Positions 22,001 to 32,349 of a DNA stretch of 64,000 nucleotides are shown here, one piece after another. The notes below the pieces were generated by a model that was given only the letters and a program-made list of their open reading frames with translations, did no database searches and was not told the DNA's origin. The stretch comes from Mikania micrantha (Eukaryota; Streptophyta; Magnoliopsida; Asterales; Asteraceae): positions 10,218,788-10,282,787 of the forward strand of contig CM018690.1 of assembly GCA_009363875.1 (NCBI GenBank). Direction: 5' to 3'. Both the position numbers and the translations under genes were made by a program. Each line of letters begins with the position of its first letter. Within the stretch, counting starts at the first letter, position 1.

Positions 22001-25000
22001 TACACATGCATACTTGAACCATGTTGAATTGGAAACAAGAAACAAAGCAATTTTGTATAACCAAACAGAACACACAATCATGAAGAAGATGAACTCACAC
22101 AAAATACTATGAAAATCCGATGCTTACATACTGAAACTGAAAACAATATGAACATAAACACACGAAAACTAACACCACTTGTGATCGTGCTTAATTAAGA
22201 TGGAGAAAAGTAGGACCATTCACCACTACTTTAGCAACTACTTTAATAACAATTAATATTAAATAAAACATGAAATAAACTAAACATACTAGTGCTTCTG
22301 TGCTCCACGTAGACATGTAGTTACTGGAGACTTTGGTGTTGCAATTTAGCACTCCCTCTCAACCACAAGTTGATAATCCCATCTTTTCACAGAACTATTG
22401 CAGCTTCGGTTTTGACAAACTTTTAGTAAACATACCAGCAGCTTGTTCACAAGTATTCACCGGTTCCATTTCAATCTCACCTTTTAGTACTTTCTCTCTG
22501 ATAAAGTGGTAGTGAACCTCAATGTGTTTAATCCTAGCATGAAACACTGGATTTTATGCTGGTTTGATAGCTGATTGTTTGTCACATAGAAGTCGAACCT
22601 TGTAATCCACTTCTTAATTTAAATTTACCAACAAATGCATCAGCCACACACATTGTTGAGCTGCTTCTGTGGTGCTCTGTATTCTGATTCAGTGAACGAC
22701 AATGATATCGTTGGTTTCTCTTTACTACCCCACAAAACTGCACTTGATCCGAACATGAACAAATATCCACTAGTGGACCTTCACTCATTAACATCACCCG
22801 CATAGTCTGCATCACGGCAGCCCATGACTTTTGACTTAGACTCCCTCTTAAACATTACTCCATGGCTCATTGAGAACTTCAAATAGCACAACACTTGTTT
22901 CATTGCAAACATTTGTGGTTTTCGAGGATTTTGCCTTAAACGACTTACAACTCCAACTGCAAATGGTAAGTCTAGACGTATCAAAGTAAGGTAGATTAAA
23001 CTTCCTACCATTTTTCGGTATTCTGTTGGATCAGCAATTTCTTTCCCTTTCATGTGCATATAATTTCATACATACCCGGATCCGATGGTATTGTTGCTAG
23101 TTTTCATGACAACATATGAAATTTGCACAAAATATCAGTAGCATGTTCCTATTGATGCAGAATTACATTCTCTCCATGATAAGAGAGTTGTAAACCTAGA
23201 AAGTGATGTAATTCTCCAAGATCTTTCCATCTTGAAACAAACGTTTAGCTGAGCTTTGAGATGGAAATTTTCATCTTCTACATCTCCTGTAACAATGAAG
23301 TCAACGACATAGATCAACACAATCACCATTCTCTTTTCAAATTTCTTTACGAAAACACTTGAAATTCACTAATCTTTCCAAACCAAGCTCTTGGAGATTG
23401 CTTTAGACCATATAGTGCCTTCCGTAACTTACATACTTGGTTGGTTTTTCTGAAGTCTGAAATCCTTTCGCTTGCTCCATATAGATTACATAATCTAAAT
23501 CACCATACAGGAATGTGTTGCTGACATCCATTTGAAACATTCTCCATCCTTTACTCGCTGCTAAAGCCAATAAAACTCGACGTTGAGCTTTCTACTTGAT
23601 CTTAAATACCCATTTGCATGATATCAAGTTCACACCTTTCGGTTTCTTAATAATCTCCCATGTTTGATTTGAACCAAAGCATATATTTCTTCTTGCATTG
23701 CTCAAAGCCGTTCTCGTTTTTGACTAGCTTTTTCAAATGATTTCACTTCAGTTAACACATCTACAACTAAAGCAACCCCAACATACTTTGGATTTGCTTT
23801 TGGAATCCTTTCTGATCTTCTTGGCCTTTGCTCATCATTTTTTGAATTAACTTGAGTCGATGGTTCAACTATCACCTCTTCGTTTTCTTCCATTTCTTTG
23901 TTAAATTGTAGTGTTACAGTTGAAGTTTTAAGTTCTTTTCTGAGCTCTTGTGTCTGGCATAACCTCCTTCGTTTGTGATCAGCATGCTGAATTTTCATCA
24001 AATACTACATTTTTTGAGGTGTTACCTTACCAATATTTGGATCACAACATCTCCATCCTTTTATTTCAGCATCATACCCAACAAAAACACAATGGATAGC
24101 CTTCTTCTCCATCTTGTGTCTGAGGTTACTTGGTACAAATACGTAGCACACACATCTAAACACATGAAAGTAGCTAACATTTGGCTTGCTGCCAGTATAC
24201 TTCTCAAATGGTGATAGGTACTATAGAGCTTGTTGTGGTAGTCTATTTGAGATGTATGCAACATTTCTCATTGCTTCAGCCCAAAAACACCCTGGCATGT
24301 TCTTATCATGAAGCATACTGCGAGTAGTTTCGGCCAAATGTCGATTCTTACGTTTCGTAACCCTATTTTGCTCAGGAGTGTTTGGACACGTAAATTGCCG
24401 AGCTATGTGTTTACCTTTCAAATTCTCAGAAATTTGTTGCCAAGTATTCTCCACCATTATCGGAGCAGACTAGCGGAGACACTTAGCCTTACTATTGGTT
24501 AAGCGTTAAACTTCTTCTTGAAATTCTTGAAACTTACCAAACACTTCTCCCTTTTCTTTAATGAAATACATCCATACAAATCTAGAAAAATCATCAATAA
24601 AAGTAACTGCATACTTCATACCTCTTATAGAAGATTGTTCTATTGGCCCAAACACATTCGAATGCGCAAGTGTTAGCGGATCCTTGGCTACGTAATCTGA
24701 CTTCTGGTAAGATTGTTGGCTTGCCTTCCTGTATTGACATCCTGCACACACCGAATCCTTTAGTACTTCCAACTGAGGCATCCCATTCACCATCTTTCTG
24801 TTCATCATTAACTTCAGCTTGTCGTAACCAACATGGCCCAAACGATGGTCCCATAAATCAGAATTATGGTTCTGATTTGTTCTTTTAACATAAGCTGATT
24901 ATGCTAACAACATATACATGGAATTGTTTTTGCTTCCTTCCAGTATTGGTGTTGATTTTGTCTCATTTTTTTTTAAAAACTTAACATCCTTTGGACCAAA

Positions 25001-27341
25001 TACAACATAATGACCATTGCATGTAATTTGTGCAACTGATCGCAAATTTTTCTTCATTCCTAGACCATGATGAACATCCTTCAACGTGAGACCTTCTTCA
25101 TTATTTTCTACCGAGAACATTACATCACCAATGTGAGGTGTTTTGAGTTATCAGCTATAACTACGAAACGACTTGCCCCATATTTTGTTGGATTGGTTAA
25201 ACGACTCTTCTCTCCGGTCATATTGTTCGAATAATCGGAGTCCACAATCCACTCATCAAGCGTATTCTTTTGTTTACTTGTACAACTTGTAAAAGCTTGA
25301 ACTTCTTCAACTTGAGCCATAAACGCTTCTGCATCCCACGGTTCTTCATCATGTGCAGTCGCTGTGTTTCCTTCTTCATTTGGCTTACTTCGACAATTCT
25401 TAGCCAAATACCCTTTTCTCTCACAGTTATAACAATTTGGTGGAACCTCTTTCCTTTAAACTTTTTATGCCAAGAGGATTCACCCCAATTATTTTTACTG
25501 AACTTCTTTTCCTGATCATTTTCACCAAATTTCTTCTCGGAGCCTTCATTGTACTTGTTGCGATCTTGACCCTTCATGCGTTGTTTGAAACCGGTTCTTT
25601 CCCTTGTATTTTTCAGCATACAGGGCTTCCATTTCCGGCTAAGGCGTTGTACCAATACTCAAATCTCCAACCTGCTTTGACAACGCCTCTTGACGGGCTA
25701 AAGGTTCTCAAATTCTCCTAGGGTCGGTTGTGTCGGCCACCCTTGGATCGCTGCAACGAAAATCTGGCATTCAGGCTTTTGGCCATGAATTATGATGTGT
25801 TTCATCCTTGCATCACGTATACTAGCCTGCTGATTGAGTATTCGAGTTCCCCAATCTCTCTGCACCGTGTCTTCACTTTGTGGAAGTATTGAGGAATCAT
25901 CAATCCCTTCTGAGAAACTGATAACAATTCATTCTCTAGCAACTGCAGTTTTGTATTATTTTTCTTAGAAAACAAAACAGAAAGCACTTCCCATGCATCA
26001 TTCGGGGTAGGTGAGTCTCTAATGTGTTCCAACAATTCATCTTCAACCGTCGCTTTCAGCACAAACATGTTTCCCGACTTTGATTCTCCATTTCCTCAAC
26101 ACTCCATTTGTATCTTTCCTTTCAGGTTGTGTTGTCTCAGCCCCATTAATCACTTCCCATAGATATTGGCCTTGCAAATATGAACTTATGCAAGTGGAAC
26201 AATAATTGTAGTTTTGAGAATTGAGTTTCTTCACACCACCGCCAACGAGTTGTAGGTAAGACATTTTGGAGACCGACTCTAATACCAGTTGTTGAATTGG
26301 TAACAAGAAACAAACAATTTTGTATAACCAAACACACAATCACGAAGAAGATGAAGTCACACACAATACTACTTTGAAATTTCGATGGTTACATACTGAA
26401 ACTGATAACAATAGGAACATAAACTTGACTCATAAAGGTTAATCCTACATTATTCGGATGTTACAAAAGGATATTTATCATTTGAAAATGTTAACAAGGG
26501 TAATTTTAGCTGAATTACTCCAACTTTTATACAGAATTATCAATAAATAAGTGACATTTTATTTAAATTTTTTGAAAGTTGTTCCTTTAATTGTGTAAAA
26601 ATGGAGTATGCATCAAGTAAACGTTGGGAAGTGTCCTTGTATTCTTCTTGTTTATATAACTATAATTAACACATTAGCAGATTAGCTATGTATATAGTTT
26701 CCACAATTGATAAAACTCATAAAATGGTAATTATGGGGCCAACTCCTACGTGCTTTGATTTGTACCCAAAAAAAAAAAAATTGTATCAACCCGAATCCAT
26801 TTTTGGCTATCACCCATGCATAAGATCCAATTATCTTGTCACCTCTAATTATATTGGTTATTTAATTTAAAATTTCTAACTTTTCGAAATTTATCTTCAG
26901 GGTCTGAATCCTTTCATGTTCATCTTTGCTCTTGTTGCAAACGCCACTTATGTTGGAAGGTACTGTCTCTCTCTCTCTCTAACCCCCCCTCTCTTTCCTC
27001 TTTTATATTTCCTCAGAAGTACTCAATGGGATTATAAATTCGAGTGCAGCATACTTGTAAGAAGTACAGAATGGTCAAAAATCAAAGCCAACTTGCCTTG
27101 GCTACTAGATGCTGCAGCATGTGTGGCACTTGATGCATTTGTATCCTTTTTTGCTTGTTTTTTAGAGACATACGCATCGATCTAAGAACTAACCGTTAGT
27201 TTAATCTTGGTTTGACCTTAACAAAAGCTATTTGTACAGATAATAATGCAGTACGTGTACTATAGATACATGCGGAGGAGAAACGATGATGTGGAATACT
27301 ATGGTGACTACGCAAAAGACGAAAAAATCCAAGTGCCTTGA
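19094..27341 (+). CDS. PQ-loop family transporter (LAAT1/Ypq1-like vacuolar cationic amino acid exporter), 12 exons
   Basis: Exons, from GT-AG boundaries and family similarity: 19094-19356, 19449-19491, 19587-19613, 19719-19823, 19892-20004, 20110-20281, 20521-20613, 21057-21152, 21247-21267, 26901-26959, 27017-27140, 27240-27341. They join in frame to 405 aa ending in TGA. Two PQ-loop repeats carry the signature Pro-Gln (EIPQIITNF at 62-70, RIPQIILNI at 297-305), in a protein with about seven hydrophobic segments and a long Ser/Pro/acidic cytosolic loop at 145-240. Members of this family (yeast Ypq1-3, animal PQLC2/LAAT-1, plant homologues) move basic amino acids across the vacuolar or lysosomal membrane. 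The substrate here is inferred. All splice sites are canonical and there is no stop, so the gene looks functional. Intron 9 is 5.6 kb because of a Copia insertion. Confidence 0.88.
22022..22351 (-). repeat. Copia 3' LTR in intron 9
   Basis: 330 bp, starting TGTTGAATTGG and ending TTTAGCA before a polypurine tract. Its first part is repeated at 26290 onward with many differences, so the insertion is old. Confidence 0.7.
22781..26339 (-). pseudogene. Copia gag-pol remnants
   Basis: Discontinuous fragments show Gag (NDAWEVLSVLF-like), a zinc-knuckle/protease stretch (WIVDSDYSNNMTG, where the catalytic DSG/DTG appears mutated), the GAG-pre-integrase region (LGHVGYDKLKL-like), integrase, the RT region and RNase H. 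At least eight separate frames are needed to cover it. No function expected. Confidence 0.8.
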
Positions 27342-27350
27342 TTGTCAGTC

Positions 27351-27356
27351 AATAAA
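27351..27356 (+). terminator. Polyadenylation signal AATAAA of the PQ-loop gene
   Basis: AATAAA lies 10 nt after the stop codon; it could serve as near-upstream element of the poly(A) site. Plant signals are loose, so this is tentative. 27357-27670 is otherwise AT-rich with nothing recognised. Confidence 0.35.
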
Positions 27357-27670
27357 TGTTTAAAGGGATCCTAAAAAACACATAAGAGAAGCATATGGTG
27401 TAAGGAAATTGGGCAACCCGTTTGTTTTTTCAGGTATTCCGTTTGCATGTACTTGTAATCAAACAGTTTAAGAATCATATTATCAACTTTTTGTTTAAGT
27501 AGCTAATCTACAAGGTTTATCGTATGGTTATATGTCATCATCATACAACTTTGTGACTTCTTCATATCAAATCATCGATGCAAATTCATCTTGACATGAC
27601 ATTAAATTCAACATCAAATCCTTTCGTGATGTTTGCAATAGTGCTCAAGTACATTTGAATATTCAACTCT

Positions 27671-28855
27671 TTGATCTTAATTGTGTTAATTGTCGATGAT
27701 GGCCTTAGAGAGGCTATAGAAGACATAGTAGTGGGTGGCGGCCCTTTCTTTGGTGACCTCCAGTGGCGTCTGGCATCTTTGCCTATGCGTTTAGGTGGAT
27801 TGGGCCTCTTATCAGCTCGAGATGTTGGGGTTTATGCCTTTGTGGCGTCTAGAGCTCAATCTTGGGAACTACAGGATCATATCCTTCGAAATAGTGGGGT
27901 CGTCGGGCTTGACTCGGACTATCAGGAGGCGCTCGAACGCTTAAATGTCTCTCTCCCATACTTGGATATTGGCGGTTTCTCTAACAAGGACACCGCCCCC
28001 TCGAAGCCACAAAAAACTTTGGCGAATGCTCTGTTTAGCAAAATCGCTCAAAGCCTGGGAGAAGCTTTTGATTTGTCACCCCGCCAAAAGGCGGTGTTTG
28101 AGTGCCTGAAGGGTCCCCATGCTCAGGAATTTTTGACCGTTATACCGATTGAGGGGTTGGGACAATGCATGTCTGCAGTAGAATACAGATCCATTCTTAA
28201 ATACCGGCTGATGATCCCTATGTACCCGGAAGATGAAACCTGCCCAATATGTCGTAAAGCTTGTATGGATAAATACGGGGAGCACGCAGTTCATTGTAAA
28301 GAGCTCTCTGGGTTCAAATATCGACACGACTGGGTGCGGGATGTTTTGTGGGACATCCTAAGAAGAGCTGGGATTTCTGCTAAGAAGGAGGCCCCTGTGA
28401 ATTTCCTCACAGACCCTATGGAAGGGAGATCTACTCTGCGGCCAGCGGATCTGCTCGTCTTTGGCTGGGCTGGGGGGAAACATGCTTGTGTAGACCTCAC
28501 AGGGGTTTCCCCTTTGGTTGGTTTAAGGGAAAACGGGTTTGTGGCCGGACAAGCAGCAAGAAAGGCTGAATCAAAGAAAGTGGATAAGCACGCTAAAGCT
28601 TGTGCAGAGAACCAGCATGTCTTTGTCCCTTTTGCCTTTGATACTTTTGGCTCCCTAGCATCAGAAGCTATCCACTTCTTGACGAGGGTTCAACGGGTCA
28701 TCCACAACAATTGTTCAACCCCAAGGGGGCAGGTGTTTGTGTTTGGAAGGTTAGGATTTGCAATTCAGAAAAGGTTGGCGGCGCAGCTTGTTGCCCGTCT
28801 ACCTGCTGTTTTGATGTAACTTGTTTCGAAGAATATTATCTTATTAAAAAAAAAA
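27671..28855 (+). pseudogene. 5'-truncated non-LTR retrotransposon tail: zinc finger plus restriction-like-endonuclease-like domain
   Basis: An uninterrupted 382-codon frame without an initiating ATG (first codon TTG) ends at TAA-type stop 28819 and is followed by an A run at 28846-28855. The first third resembles the thumb/C-terminal part of plant reverse-transcriptase-like proteins (GGPFFGDLQWRLASLP). Next comes a Cys/His cluster (CPICRKACMDKYGEHAVHC), then RPADLLVFGW...CVDLTGV and a Lys-rich AARKAESKKVDKHAKAC. That order (CCHC, then P-x-D...D, then A..K..K) recalls the restriction-like endonuclease of R2-type elements. A 5' truncation plus poly(A) tail fits target-primed reverse transcription. 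The RT core is absent here. Element class is inferred from motifs; no target duplication was found. Confidence 0.6.
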
Positions 28856-28987
28856 GGTAATGTTTGTTTAAAAAAAATAAAAAAATTAAGAAATAAGAAA
28901 CTATTCTCTTTTGCAATTAGAAAAAAAGGAACAAGATAACGGCTATGTATCAATCACAAAACACTTGCGAATTAGGCACAAACTCAC

Positions 28988-31018
28988 CTATGTATTAAGG
29001 AGAGTACGGATAAGGTTGTTGATGGACCGAATGGTGCGTTCGGCTTTCCCGTTTTGGGAGGAGGTGTATGGGCAAGAAAACCGAAATGTTAAACCATGTT
29101 GTTGGCAAAATTGTTTGAATAAATTGTTGTTGTATTCAGTTCCGTTGTCACATTGGAGGTTTTTAATGTTGTGGCCAAACTGAGTAAGAATGAGTTTGTG
29201 AAAACCAGAAAAAATGTCTAGAACTTGAGATTTTCGCATTAAAGGATAAGTCCAAAGAAAATTAGTGTGATCATCAATAAATAAAACATAATAACGGTGG
29301 CCCCCGGTACTGAGTATCGGGGACGTCCAGATATCACTATGGATGATATCAAACGGTAAATGAGAAACATTAATTGAATCAACAAACGGTAAACGAGTAC
29401 TCTTTCCAAAAATGCAAGGTTCACAAAATTTTGGCCTAACACTATTACATTTAATGGAGGAAAATTTATTCAAAACTTGTAAGATATTGAATCCAGGATG
29501 CCCGAGTCTTTTATGCCAGAGATCCTGTGAGATAGCTGCAAAAGAGGAATGAGAATGGAGAGTGTTGAGGAGAGCAGGTGTGAGAGGGTAGAGATCCCCT
29601 TCACTGTTGCATCTGAGGATATGATTCCGAGTCTTGAGGTCCTTCACAAGAAAACCATGTGGGTCAAATTCGATAGAAATATGATTGTCTTTTGCAAGTT
29701 TTCTAACAGAAATAAGGTTTTTAATTAGGTTAGGTGAGTAAAGAACTTGATTGAGATGGAGGGGGGGGAAGGGTTTTGGTAAAGTTTGATAGCCTTGACC
29801 GTGTACGGGGATGGTTTTGCCATTCCCGACAAGTATATTTTGACAAATACCCTGATTAGAAAATGATGTAAATGTACCTTGATTGTTCGTCATGTGATTA
29901 GTAGCCCCGGTGTCCATGTACCATGTGGTGTCAGGAGGATGAAGGGACATGGTGTGTAGAGCTTGTTCAATATCTGTGGGAGCATAGGAACTGGAAGCAT
30001 AGGAAGCAGATGGTCGAGGTCCGAGTATGCCCTGTTGTGGTTGTGGAGTGGAAGGCCGAGAGGGATAAGGGCATGGGGGTGGAGGTGGAGCGTTCCAAGT
30101 CTGTTGAGACTGGGTCCATGGGGTGAATTGTTGTTGTGAAGGTGAATTGTAAGGTACCCATTGATAGTATCCCCCTGATGAAGGTGGAGCAGGATGTGGG
30201 GAAAAAGAAGAGGAGCCGCGGCCTCTGGAAGAGAAGTGGCCACGACCCCGGCCACGTCCCCGGGTACGACCGCGCCCACGTCCACGGTCTGGTGTTGTGG
30301 ACTCAGATCGCTGTGAGGAGGAGTCAGTTTTAGAGGCAGCAGTGTGAAGAGCCGTACCGGCTTGTTGGGCTGCAACACGTGACTGTTCTTGTTTACGTGT
30401 TTCCTCCATGCAAAGGCGAGAACGAGTCTCGTAGAAATCGGGGAGAGGGGATGTTTGTTGAAGTAGCATGGCAATCCCTTCATATTGATCGGTTAAACCG
30501 GAAATCATCTGAAGCACCAATGTAGAGTTATCGAGGGGTTTGCCGACGTTAGCCAGTTGATCAGAAATCATCTTGATCGCTTGACAATAAGCGGACATGG
30601 AGGCAAAGTTTTCCAGCCTGGTTGTGGTGAATTTTTGAGTCAAGTAGATGGCACGAGATGATTTGTTGTCTTGGAAGAGATTCTCAAGAGCGGTCCACGC
30701 ATCATAGGCTGTTAGGTTAGGTTTCAAGATAGTATGAAGGAGATCGTTAGAGATGGTGGTGTAGATCCACTGTAAGACAATTGCGTCAAGACGATCCCAT
30801 AGTTCATTTGCGGCAACAAGTTTTGGACGATCGGCTTCAGTGGCGGGTGGTAGAGGGGGAGGTTTTGGCCTGAGATGATCATAGACTTGAACCGCACGGC
30901 AATGAACACGAAATAGTTCGGCCCAAGATCCGTATTGACTGTTATCAGTCTCAAGAACAATGGGGATTGCATTCTTGATGTTGGATACGGCCATGGCAGG
31001 ATGAATCTTGGATTCCAT
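28988..31018 (-). pseudogene. Copia Gag-protease-integrase polyprotein, truncated before RT
   Basis: 676 codons from ATG at 31018 to TAG at 28988-28990. Residues 1-200 are a Copia Gag (UBN2/Retrotran_gag type). Around 245-275 an RG-rich basic stretch (GRGRGRTRGRGRGRG) replaces a zinc knuckle. The protease motif is WYMDTGATNHM, followed by a GAG-pre-integrase region (LWHKRLGHPG) and integrase with HSDIW, LQCDNGTEY and NGKAER (DDE all present). The frame then reads TLLNT and stops where other elements continue to RT. The frame itself is unbroken, so the truncation may be fairly recent. Confidence 0.85.
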
Positions 31019-31105
31019 GTGGAGGGTTTAGGGTGGGAAGCAGAAGCGAGAGGTGGAGGCAGAGAAAAAAAATCGGTGGTGGAGGAGAAGGATTTTTAGG
31101 GTTTA

Positions 31106-31118
31106 GGCTGTGATACCA
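31106..31118 (-). other. Primer binding site of the Ale-like element
   Basis: TGGTATCACAGCC on the minus strand, one base different from the initiator tRNA-Met primer TGGTATCAGAGCC, 8 nt from the LTR. Confidence 0.65.
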
Positions 31119-31126
31119 TAAAGGAT

Positions 31127-31259
31127 TGTAATTTTTCCCATGAATCCTTCTCTCCATTCATTGTTTAATATATAGACAATACAAAGGTATCCCTCTCCTC
31201 ATCTATTTTCGGTATACAATCTTTATCTAAAAATAATACAATAATTAACAATATTAACA
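31127..31259 (-). repeat. Ale-like 5' LTR (133 bp)
   Basis: Plus-strand ends are TGTAATTTTTCCC and AATATTAACA, so the LTR reads TGTTAATATT...TTACA in element sense. It abuts the Copia LTR fragment at 31260. Confidence 0.65.
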
Positions 31260-31995
31260 TATTTGCTATTAATCACAAACCCATATCAAAACTTTGGCAG
31301 GTGTTTGTATATACAGTAAACATAAACTTGTAGACTAAGTTAATTACACATGTAATTTAACTATAACTCTATGATTTGTTCCTTTAATTACTTCTAAATC
31401 AACGTATTTAAAAGATAAGATATAGGCTTCATAAACTGACTTGTTTATAGCCTAATTGTTGGAAATAATTCCAACAATCGCCCCTTAATTTCTAACATGA
31501 AATAGGGATTTCTCCAACTCCAATCATGCTCCTTGATTCCTTGAACTTGATTCTAGCTAGAGGCTTTGTTAGAATGTTAGCACGCTGCTGATCACCAGGA
31601 ACATGTTCCTCTTCTATTTCCTTCTTTTCAACACACTCTAATATAATGATACCACGTGTTTATGTGTTTACTTCGCCTATGAAAGACGAAAGTGTTGTCC
31701 ACTTGAAGCTTGATCCTTTTAAGAGGTCCACCAGTGATCTCACTTACTAATTCTTGTAACCAAATAGCATGGCAAGTAGCTGTCATATATCCGGCTTTGC
31801 AGGACAATAGTTTGCTTTTGTGAACTCCAAGCTATGGGTGAATCACCATAATAGTAAATATATCCGGTGGTACTTTTCCTATCATCCTTGTCTACATAAA
31901 ACAATTTCTCAAGACCCCGAGGCATTTTCCGCTTGCCTAGGCGGGATTTTTGAAGCATTTTAAAATATGACAATTGCACCATTCTAATCATTCAA
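31260..31995 (-). pseudogene. Copia 3' fragment: RNase H, polypurine tract and partial LTR
   Basis: The RNase H motif DKDDRKSTTGYIYYYGDSPIAW is encoded on the minus strand at about 31810-31900. A purine run (TAAGGGGCGAT) at 31477-31487 precedes an LTR start TGTTGGAA-TTAT-TTCCAACA at 31476-31457, itself an 8-bp inverted repeat. RT and everything upstream are missing. The 31996-32349 stretch beyond it is unassigned and may include the 3' UTR of the PPR gene. Confidence 0.7.
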
Positions 31996-32349
31996 TATCA
32001 TCTTTCAAAAGTGAACCATTTTACATTACACAAGATTTGACTAGTAGTAGAGGAGCCTGTGCTGACATTCATGGCTCTCTTCCTCTTGTCCGATAGCGGC
32101 CAACAACTAGGAAGGAACGGTTGTTCCTTGCTACTCATTTATGCTCGTGCCACAGTGGTTCGGTGTCTCTGAAGTGAGTAAAAGAACAGATAAAGAAACG
32201 GCAAAAGCTAGGAATTCTATTGATAGAATATGCAATTTTGTTTTCCACACCATCACAATTCATTAAACAACACCAAAGTTTCAGAATGTTCATATGCAGA
32301 GAAATACATCAAACTAATGAATATTAACATGGTAAACAACTTAAGGTCA

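Larger units (their letters stand above)
22022..26425 (-). mobile_element. Decayed Ty1/Copia retrotransposon inside an intron
   Basis: Antisense to its host gene. The 3' LTR is 22022-22351 (TG...CA, with polypurine run GAGAGGGAG at 22352-22360 on the minus strand). A partial 5' LTR starts at 26290 and matches the first ~135 bp of the other, then diverges. Next to it a primer site (TGGTATTAGAGTC, about 26277-26289) resembles initiator tRNA-Met. Coding fragments in Copia order: Gag (25802-26339), CCHC/protease region (25120-25655), integrase (24506-24841, motif FIDDFSRFVWMYF), RT (23135-23329) and RNase H (22781-23059). Many stops and frameshifts: inactive. Confidence 0.85.
21268..26900 (+). 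other. Intron 9 of the PQ-loop gene, enlarged by a Copia insertion
   Basis: The donor GTGAGG follows GTTGAG at 21267 and the acceptor ATCTTCAG ends at 26900. The 5,633-bp intron holds the decayed Copia element at 22022-26425. The remaining 1.2 kb is AT-rich with no supported feature. The other introns are 56-443 bp. Confidence 0.8.
28988..31259 (-). mobile_element. Ale-like Ty1/Copia element, 3'-truncated
   Basis: 5' LTR 31127-31259 (133 bp, TG...CA), primer site TGGTATCACAGCC at 31106-31118, then Gag-PR-IN on the minus strand. The sequence breaks off near 28990, just after the integrase DDE region, so RT, RNase H, polypurine tract and 3' LTR are missing. Very short LTRs and an RG-rich Gag without a CCHC knuckle fit the Ale/Retrofit lineage (tentative). 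The piece between 28856 and 28987 is AT-rich and unassigned. Confidence 0.8.

Noticed and set aside
25270..25721. Plus-strand Cys- or Leu-rich ORFs in the Copia region
   Set aside because: They are antisense shadows of the Copia Gag/protease region.
26688..26870. Small ORF in intron 9
   Set aside because: No domain, poly-A tract inside, AT-rich context; chance frame.
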